A stretch of DNA of 64,000 bases from contig CASFRV010000003.1 in the NCBI GenBank assembly GCA_949297215.1, forward strand, positions 1 to 64,000, written 5' to 3'. Every line of letters starts with the position of its first letter. The first letter of the stretch is position 1. Position numbers and translations under genes: made by a program. The notes beneath the pieces were generated by a model. It was given only the letters and a program-made list of their open reading frames with translations, was not told the origin of the DNA and did not search any database. The DNA comes from an uncultured Bacteroidales bacterium. GTDB taxonomy: Bacteria > Bacteroidota > Bacteroidia > Bacteroidales > Bacteroidaceae. Shown here piece by piece: positions 1-7,700 of the stretch.

Positions 1-2
1 TC

Positions 3-47
3 CTTTATCCGTATGAGATTAACGAAATCAAATCCCATTTGCCATGA
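3..47 (+). CDS. brxA: BrxA (DUF1819) C-terminal end, partial
   Basis: Only the last 14 codons are in the window, ending in TGA at 45-47. The stop overlaps the brxB start as ATGA, the tight coupling expected for brxA-brxB in BREX operons. The residues seen (LYPYEINEIKSHLP) are too few to prove the family. The call rests on position, frame and overlap. In type I BREX, BrxA is a small DNA-binding protein of the defence complex. Confidence 0.5.
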   Translation, partial: LYPYEINEIKSHLP

Positions 48-652
48 AGAGAATGACCGTAGACGAGTTGTATGAGTATCTTTGTTCACCGCTGTTCCTT
101 GATGAGAAGAGTGGCAACATCTTCTACAACTATTACATATACCAGTATCCAGCCAGCCAGGAATACGAGATGCGCCGGCAGATACAGGAGTTCAAGCAGA
201 AGCTGGAACGTCCCACCAACTTTGTTAACGCCTTGGTGCTTGACCTGTTCCACGTGTTCTGCGAGTATCTCCAAAATGAGAATTTCGGTGACACGTCGTT
301 GCTGGAAGACACGTTCGAGGGTGACAAGGTTCATCCCGACATGGTGACCACAGAGCTGACTTCGGAGGCGAACTCCGATAACTTCATTAGCTTTGTGCAC
401 GACAAGATTGAAGCTCATATGGCCCGGAACGACGGCTATAACAAACCCTACGTGTTCATCCACGGCATAGGCAAGATGTTCCCCTATCTGCGGACCAACG
501 TATTCCTCACCCGGTACGAGAAATACAATGACACCTCGCGGTACAAGATCATTCTCTTCTATCCCGGGCATCAGGAGGGCAATTCGTTCAGTCTGTTCGA
601 CATCTTAGAGGATTCTCACACCTACCGTGCCATCTTATTAGTAAACAAATAA
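44..652 (+). CDS. brxB: BREX protein BrxB (DUF1788)
   Basis: This 202-aa protein has the usual length and sequence character of BrxB/DUF1788. It shows a C-terminal stretch (FIHGIGKMFPYLRTN, then KIILFYPGHQEG) typical of the family. It starts at an ATG overlapping the brxA stop and ends 10 bases before brxC, so it is translated within the operon. BrxB is an essential but biochemically obscure member of the BREX core, thought to work in the complex with BrxC and PglX. Nothing looks truncated. Confidence 0.85.
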   Translation: MKRMTVDELYEYLCSPLFLDEKSGNIFYNYYIYQYPASQEYEMRRQIQEFKQKLERPTNFVNALVLDLFHVFCEYLQNENFGDTSLLEDTFEGDKVHPDMVTTELTSEANSDNFISFVHDKIEAHMARNDGYNKPYVFIHGIGKMFPYLRTNVFLTRYEKYNDTSRYKIILFYPGHQEGNSFSLFDILEDSHTYRAILLVNK

Positions 653-662
653 CGCTTCCGAT

Positions 663-3600
663 ATGAAATTCAAAGAACTATATTCAAAAGGTCTCGACCG
701 AAAGGTAAACCCGGCTGTGTCGGCATCCGACCTCAGCGAAGATACCGTGATGACAGAAATCGTGGAATACGTGTTCACCGAAGAAATCGTCATCAACCTC
801 TACGACATCTTAGTCAATATCCGCCAGAACCAAGGCAGCCACGTTGGCATTTGGATCAACGGCTATTTTGGTACAGGTAAGTCCCACTTCTTGAAATACG
901 TCAGCTACTGCCTCAATGCCCATTACAGCGAAATGGCTTTTATGCGTCTGGAAGAAGCCATCGAGGAAATCATGCGCAATTCCAAAGGCATGACCAAGCT
1001 CGACGACCACGGTGTTTCCCTTTCCGAAATCCATGCGTTGAAGAAATGGTATTCCACACAGGCCGATGTACAGATGGTGATGTTCAACATCGGCGATGTG
1101 CACGATGCCAACGCCAACCAGGCCCAGGCATTCACCACCATCTTTTGGAACCAGTTTAACGCGCAACGCGGCTATAATTCGTTCAACCTTGCCTTGGCGC
1201 AGTATCTGGAAAAGGCGTTGGACGATGACGGTAAGTTCGGTGAGTTTAAGGATTATCTGAAATCCAAAGGCTATGATTGGGAGCGCAACATCTCGCGTTT
1301 TGCCGCCGGGCGGCTGGATCTGGCTTTGCAGATGGCCAAGGAGGTAGACCCCACGCTGGCCACAGACGTCATCCGCACCAAGATTCTGAACAACGACATC
1401 AATGTCTCCGTTGAATCGTTTGCGGCGGAGATGAAGGAATATATCGAAACAAAGCACAACCACAACTTCCGCCTGCTCTTCTTCGTCGATGAGGTGAGCC
1501 AGTTCATCGGCGAGCATCGCGACCTTCTGCTGCAACTTCAATCGCTGGTCAAGCGCTTGGAAGAAGTGTGCGAATCGCGGGTATGGATAGCCTGCACCGC
1601 CCAGCAGACACTGGAAGAGGTTGTGAGCCATGTGGGTGGCAGCATCACCAACCCGGAAGATGAGGTCGGGAAGATTCTCGGACGCTTCGAGGTCCGCGCC
1701 TCCCTGCAAGGCACTTCACCGGAGTATATCACGCAGAAGCGTATCCTCGACAAGAAAGGCGAAGCCGAAGTGATGCTGGCCGACATGTATGAGAAAGACA
1801 AGGCCAAGCTCGACGCGCAGTTTGTGCTGCCCAGCACCTACAAGACCTATCGCGACAAGGACAACTTCGTTGCCTACTATCCTTTTGTGCCCTATCAGTT
1901 CCAGCTCATCAAGAAGGTGCTCGACTCCTTCGAGGCAATGAACTATGTGGACAAGCAGGTGAAGGGCAACGAGCGTTCGCTCATCAACATCACCTATTCT
2001 ATCGCCCGTGAAACGCAGGACATGGAGGTGGGCGAGTTCATCCCGTTCGACAGGTTCTTTGGCGCGATGGTGCAAGGCTCCATGCAGCACCTAGGGCAAA
2101 GGGCGTTCGAGAATGCGCGGCAGGCGCTCGATGTCATCGAGGACGAGAAGAAACAAGCGTTCTACCGCCGCGTGGTCTATGTCCTTTTCATGATATGCAA
2201 CCTGAAGGAGGAGGACAAGCAGCAGTTCTCCGCCACCATCGACAACGTGGTCACGCTGCTCATGTCGAAAGTGGATGCCAGCAGGGCGGCCATCAAGCAA
2301 GACGTGTCGGCCGTCTTGGCCTATCTCATCGAAAAGGCGGTGATTCGAAAGGTAAAGACCGAAAAGGTTGGCGAAATCTACGAGTTCTTTACAGAAGAAG
2401 AGTCGAAGGTGGCTCAGATTATCAAGAACCAGCAGGTGGACAGCAACACCTACAGCGATGAGTTGCGCAACATCTTCTTCGCCCATTTCGGCAACCCGTC
2501 TAACAAGGAGCAGTTTGCCACCCGTTCCTTCACGGTGGGCATCAGCATCGACGGACGGAATTACCTCAGCAACAATGCGGACGTCAATGTGGACATCGTG
2601 ACGACGGCCGACATGGACAGTCCAGACCAGTATGCATCAAGCATAAGTAACAGTACACAGCGAACTCACCTGGTGTTCTTCCTTCACCCGTTGTTCAAGG
2701 AGAACAAGGAACTGAGCGCCAACTTCCTTTACTATTGCCGTGTACAGCGGTTTGCCCAAGAGCCGGCCATCAGCGAGGAACGCCAGCACACCAAGGAAAT
2801 CTTCAAGCAGCGGGCCAAGGAACTCTACGAGAGGGAAATCAAGCCCCAGTTTCAGCAGATGCTTGACACCTGTCCCGTTATCTCTTGCGGTTATGTCCTC
2901 TCCTCCTCTGAGACAGGAACGGCACGGAAAGCCGATCGTTATAAGAACCTCCTTGCCCGACACATGGAGACGCTATATCCGTATGCAAAGCTCGTCGACG
3001 ACAAGACGACGGTGCCGTCCAACCACTCCGAACTGTCTGCCGGGATACTCAGCTCGATAGATCCAAAACTGCTTGAGATGCCGCTCTCTGATGCTGGGGA
3101 GAAGGTGAAGAACTGGCTCGACCGCCAGCCGCACGATGTCACCGTGGCCGATGCCTTGCGCCAGTTTGCCCGTGTGCCTTACGGCTGGAGCGATTTCGCC
3201 ACCATTTATTTTCTGAATGAGCTGGTGCGCCGCCATCTCTATGCCTACAACTACATGGGCAACCCCAACGTGAGCCGCGAGGACACGGCCCGGAACATTG
3301 TGCGCGATGCCGCGAAGTTCACCATCGAACGGGCTAAGGCCATCTCGCAGGACCTGCTCAACGCATTCATCGAGGCGTGGAAGCACATCTTCAACGTGGT
3401 TTCCGTGAAGGGCAGCAACGACAGCACGGAGTTGTTCCGGGCTTGCAAGGAGACCGATGACAGTGCGCTCAACCAGCTCTTGCGTAACTACCGCGACCTT
3501 TCACGCAAAATCAATGGATGTCCCTTCGCCCGTGCCATCGACGAGGCCATCACCCTGATGGAGCAATGGCTCACGGTGCGCGACCCTCAGAAATTCTTCG

Positions 3601-4322
3601 AGACCATCATTGCTGCCCGTGACGAGGCCGGCCGTCTGTTCGACCGCTGCAAGAGCATCAATATGTTCTATGGCGAACAGTTCGACCGCTACAACGGGGT
3701 GCGCAAGTTCATTGACGACAACCGCGACAACTTCGACTTCCTTCCCGCAGAGGTGCAGGAGACTGTCGCTGCCCTGCGTGCCATTTTCACTGATGAAGAG
3801 CCTTGGACGAAGATGCCTGCCTACATTAAGATGAGAAAGGCCATAGAAGCACAACTGCAGCAGAAGCGCAAGGAACTGGTGGAAACCGTTACTGCCCGCT
3901 ACAACACCGTGTTCGACGAACTGGAAAAGTATGCCGGCCAAATGCACGTGGGCCGCGACAAATTTGCCCGTCGCGACACCACCATATCCCTGAATACGGG
4001 CACTAACAACTTTTATGCCCTGCAGGCCAATGCCGATACGTCAGCTTTCTACGAGGAACAGATGCACCGCATCAATGCCGCCATTCCTTCGAAGCCCTAT
4101 ACGCCTCCGACACCGCCTGCCAATGGAGGCGGCTCGCTGCACGATGACGGCGGACAGCCAACACCTCCACAGCCCAGGCCTCGTGTGCGGAAGATTGTCC
4201 GTCTGAATACGCACACCACCGAACCGATGCATACCGAGGCCGACGTGAACCTTTACCTGCAATCGCTCAAGGTGCAGTTGATGCAATACATCAATGACGA
4301 CACCGACATCATCGTTGGTTAG
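663..4322 (+). CDS. brxC: BREX ATPase BrxC/PglY
   Basis: A 1219-aa P-loop protein of the usual BrxC length. The Walker A motif GYFGTGKS lies at residues 67-74. A Walker B-like hydrophobic run ending in DE (LLFFVDEVSQF) lies near residue 276. The N-terminus (KFKELYSKGLDRKVNPAV) is typical of the family. The C-terminus has a Pro/Gly-rich linker (near 1130-1165) and a conserved end. BrxC is the large AAA-type ATPase of BREX, needed for phage exclusion and usually for host methylation. It lies between brxB and the S23 gene; the latter separates it from pglX, with which it would normally be adjacent. Confidence 0.93.
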   Translation: MKFKELYSKGLDRKVNPAVSASDLSEDTVMTEIVEYVFTEEIVINLYDILVNIRQNQGSHVGIWINGYFGTGKSHFLKYVSYCLNAHYSEMAFMRLEEAIEEIMRNSKGMTKLDDHGVSLSEIHALKKWYSTQADVQMVMFNIGDVHDANANQAQAFTTIFWNQFNAQRGYNSFNLALAQYLEKALDDDGKFGEFKDYLKSKGYDWERNISRFAAGRLDLALQMAKEVDPTLATDVIRTKILNNDINVSVESFAAEMKEYIETKHNHNFRLLFFVDEVSQFIGEHRDLLLQLQSLVKRLEEVCESRVWIACTAQQTLEEVVSHVGGSITNPEDEVGKILGRFEVRASLQGTSPEYITQKRILDKKGEAEVMLADMYEKDKAKLDAQFVLPSTYKTYRDKDNFVAYYPFVPYQFQLIKKVLDSFEAMNYVDKQVKGNERSLINITYSIARETQDMEVGEFIPFDRFFGAMVQGSMQHLGQRAFENARQALDVIEDEKKQAFYRRVVYVLFMICNLKEEDKQQFSATIDNVVTLLMSKVDASRAAIKQDVSAVLAYLIEKAVIRKVKTEKVGEIYEFFTEEESKVAQIIKNQQVDSNTYSDELRNIFFAHFGNPSNKEQFATRSFTVGISIDGRNYLSNNADVNVDIVTTADMDSPDQYASSISNSTQRTHLVFFLHPLFKENKELSANFLYYCRVQRFAQEPAISEERQHTKEIFKQRAKELYEREIKPQFQQMLDTCPVISCGYVLSSSETGTARKADRYKNLLARHMETLYPYAKLVDDKTTVPSNHSELSAGILSSIDPKLLEMPLSDAGEKVKNWLDRQPHDVTVADALRQFARVPYGWSDFATIYFLNELVRRHLYAYNYMGNPNVSREDTARNIVRDAAKFTIERAKAISQDLLNAFIEAWKHIFNVVSVKGSNDSTELFRACKETDDSALNQLLRNYRDLSRKINGCPFARAIDEAITLMEQWLTVRDPQKFFETIIAARDEAGRLFDRCKSINMFYGEQFDRYNGVRKFIDDNRDNFDFLPAEVQETVAALRAIFTDEEPWTKMPAYIKMRKAIEAQLQQKRKELVETVTARYNTVFDELEKYAGQMHVGRDKFARRDTTISLNTGTNNFYALQANADTSAFYEEQMHRINAAIPSKPYTPPTPPANGGGSLHDDGGQPTPPQPRPRVRKIVRLNTHTTEPMHTEADVNLYLQSLKVQLMQYINDDTDIIVG

Positions 4323-4350
4323 GTATTAGGTTTTAGTGATTAAGTAGATA
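4319..4350 (+). repeat. AT-rich repeat upstream of the S23 gene
   Basis: The stretch begins TTAGGTATTAGGTTTTAGTG and overlaps the brxC stop. Its reverse complement contains CCTAATACCTAA, which reappears inside pglX at about 5579-5590. It looks like one end of a small repeat-bounded unit whose other end is at 4704-4734. Confidence 0.5.
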
Positions 4351-4353
4351 GCT

Positions 4354-4722
4354 ATGCAGCAAAGTATATTAAAGGACAAAAGCAAGGTATTTGCTTTGAG
4401 GATTATCAAGTTGTATAATTACCTCGGAGCAACGAAGCATGAATATGTCATGGCCAAACAATTATTGCGTTGCGGTACAAGTATTGGAGCCAACATAGCC
4501 GAGGCCTTCTATGGCCAATCGGACGCTGACTTTATCAGCAAACTTTCAATTTCACAGAAAGAGTGTGCCGAGACTTTATATTGGTTAGATCTGCTTCATG
4601 AAAGTCATATCATAGAGGATGTTCCTTTTCAAAGCATCTACGACGACGCTATCGAACTGATGAAACTTCTTACTTCATCCATCAAAACCATGAAGTCAAA
4701 ACACTTAACACCTAATAACTAA
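4354..4722 (+). CDS. S23-type four-helix-bundle protein
   Basis: A 122-aa protein of the 23S rRNA-intervening-sequence (S23) family. Diagnostic segments are LIKLYNYL-like helix 1, then QLLRCGTSIGANIAEA and SDADFISKLSISQKECAETLYWLDLL. The exact function of the family is unknown; members occur in rRNA intervening sequences and, in Bacteroidota, scattered beside short AT-rich repeats. Here the last codons (LTPNN) are themselves part of such a repeat, and a related repeat lies upstream at 4319-4350. It interrupts brxC-pglX and is best seen as a guest in the BREX operon, not a core component. Confidence 0.85.
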   Translation: MQQSILKDKSKVFALRIIKLYNYLGATKHEYVMAKQLLRCGTSIGANIAEAFYGQSDADFISKLSISQKECAETLYWLDLLHESHIIEDVPFQSIYDDAIELMKLLTSSIKTMKSKHLTPNN

Positions 4723-4734
4723 CACTTAATACTT
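4704..4734 (+). repeat. AT-rich repeat downstream of the S23 gene
   Basis: Begins CTTAACACCTAATAACTAAC and ends CACTTAATACTT. It supplies the final codons and stop of the S23 gene and reaches to the pglX start. Thirty-one bases match pglX positions 5599-5629 with only two mismatches, so the same element end is present inside pglX. Confidence 0.7.
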
Positions 4735-4741
4735 GTTTAAC

Positions 4742-7700
4742 GTGGAAACGAACAAACTAAAACGCTTTGCAACCGAAGCACGCATGATATTGATGCAGGG
4801 CGTGGCACACCGCTTCACCGCCCTCGGCTTCCAAGCGGACGGCACGCCCGTGGAAGAGCCGCAACTGCTGGGCGGCGGCGCCACCTTCATGGGCGACATC
4901 GTGACGGAAGATTTCTATCATAAGTGGCAGTCATTGGCCGCCGCCATCCGCCGGCATGGACTGAAGAACGTAGCGGAGGAAGCCGCCTACACGTGGTTCA
5001 ACCGCCTGATGGCCATCCGCATCATGACCAAGAACGGGCTGATACCGCCCGTGTTGCAGTATGAATGTCCCGGTGTCTACGTGCCGCTCATCGTGAGCGA
5101 GGCACGGCAGGGACGCTTGCCGCAGATGAACGAGGAGGAACGGAGCCACCTGATGCCGCTGCTCGACGACGACAGTCGGACGGCGGAACAGTTCAGCCTG
5201 CTCATCGTGGCTTTCTGTCACGCCACGCCCATCCTCCACCGCTGCTTCGGCCACATCGCCGACTACACCGAACTGCTGCTGCCTGCCAACATCTTGGCCG
5301 AAGGCGGCTTTGTGGACCTCATCAACCACACGGACTTCATCGCCGAGGAGGGCTACCATTCCAGCGAACTTATCGGCTGGCTCTACCAGTTCTACATCTC
5401 CGAGAAGAAGGACGAGGTGTTCGCCCGAAAGGGGAAGTTCACCGCCAGCGAGATACCCGCCGCCACGCAGATATTTACGCCCAATTGGATTGTGAAGTAC
5501 ATGGTGCAGAACACCGTGGGCCGCATCTACCTCGACAACAATCCCTACGAAACAGAAGTAGCTCAGGATTGGAAATACCTAATACCTAATCCCCAAAACT
5601 TAACACCTAATCACTCACACTTAATACTTAATGACCTAAGCGAGCTAAAGGTTGCCGACCTGGCCTGCGGTTCCGGCCACATCTTGGGCGAGATGTTCGA
5701 CATGCTCTATACCCTCTATATCAATGAGGGCTACAGCCGTCGCGAGGCCATTGAAAATATCTTCCGTCGCAACCTGACGGGCATCGACATTGACACCCGC
5801 GCCAAGCAGCTGGCACAGTTCGCCCTGCTGCTGAAGGCTTGTCAGAAGGATGCCTCCTTTGCCGACTGCCATAGTATGCCGCGGGTGCTGGACATGCCGC
5901 AGCCTTATCCCGACAAGGATAATCTGCCTCGTGCCTTGGCCAATTATATCAAGGTGGACGACAGGGAGGCCATCGCGGAGTTGGTAGATGCCGTGAGCTT
6001 GATGGACGAAGCAGTCAACTTGGGCAGCATCATGAAGTTCAGCCTCTCAGATTGCACCCGCAAAATTCTCAAGGAGGTGCAGCATTCCTGCTGCACAGAT
6101 AGCATCGGTAGCGATGAGAAAGTGCGGCAAGAAAGCCGCACCTCCTTGGAGCCATACGTGCGTATCATCTTGGCGTTGACGGAGCAATATCATGCCTTGG
6201 TGATGAATCCGCCGTATATGGGTGGCGGGAATATGAATGCCGTGCTTTCCGCCTATGTAAAGAAGAACTATGAGGCGGGAAAGGCGGACTTGGCTACCGT
6301 CTTTGTAGAACGTATGCCGCAAATGTTGGTGAAGAACGGACGATACAGTTTCATCATTCCTCCCTCGTGGATGTTCCTCAGCACGTTTGAAGGGTTAAGG
6401 AAACAGATAATCGAGCATGAAACGATTGATTTGCTCCTGCATCTTAGCCGTGGCGTCTTTGGGGCGGACTTTGGCGCATCATCTGCGGTCATCATCAATG
6501 CTGAAAGCCAAGAATCTTGTGGCACTTATTTCCGTTTGGTGGAACGCACTTTCCAAGAGTTCGACCAAAAGCATCTGCGAATGCTTTTCGAGCAGACTTT
6601 GGTCAATCCAGACTTCAAGTATAATTTTAAGGAATACAATAAAGAAGTTACCTCATTGCCTTATTCGGAAGAGGGCAATCGCATCTATTATCCCCACGTC
6701 TCCCAACAGAACTTCAAGAAGATCCCGGGATGTCCGATTGGGTATTGGGTTTCTTCAAAGCTTCTTCTTCTTTTTAATAATACCTCTCTTGAAAATATAG
6801 GAGATTCAAGACAAGGAATAGCAACGGGGGATAATGGACGTTTTTTAAGACTTTGGTTTGAGATCAATATTGCCAAACTTATGTTTAATGCACATTCTAA
6901 TGAGGAAGCTCTGATTAGCGGTTATAAATGGTTTCCCCACAATAAAGGTGGAAATATAAAATGGTATGGTAATAATGATTGTATTATTGCATTTGATAAA
7001 GAAAATTACAATGCTCTTTTACAAATGGGTAATCATCTTCCTTCACGGCAATTTTATTTTAGGAACTGCATATCTTGGAGTGTAATTTCTTCTCGTTTTC
7101 CTACCTTTAGATATATACCTAAAGGTTTTACATTTAATATGTGTGGCATGAGTTATTTTATAGATGACAACAAAGAACTACTAAAGATTTTAGGTTATAC
7201 TAATTCTAAATTGTTTAATAAATTGTCTGTTATCATTAATCCTACTATTAATTTATCAAATGGAGATTTTGGTAGAATTCCTTATTGTCAAATAGAAAAT
7301 CAAATAGAAGAGATAGTCTCCCAAAACATCTCCATCTCCAAATCCGACTGGGACGCCCACGAGACCTCCTGGGACTTTGAGGAGAACGAACTCGTAAGGC
7401 TGAGCAAGGAGGTGCAGCATTCTTGCTGCACAGAAGACGGTGTGTGGCAGGATGCGCAGGAGGTGCAGCATTCTTGCTGCACTGTGCGGCAGGAAAGCCG
7501 CACCTCCTTGGATGCACAGCATTCTTGCTGCACGGTGGATGGTGTGCGGCAGGAAAGCCGCACCTCCTTGGATGCGCAGCATTCTTGCTGCACTGTGCGG
7601 CAGGAAAGCCGCACCTCCTTGGATGCGCAGCATTCTTGCTGCACGGTGGATGGTGTGCGGCAGGAAAGCCGCACCTCCTTGGATGCACAGCATTCTTGCT

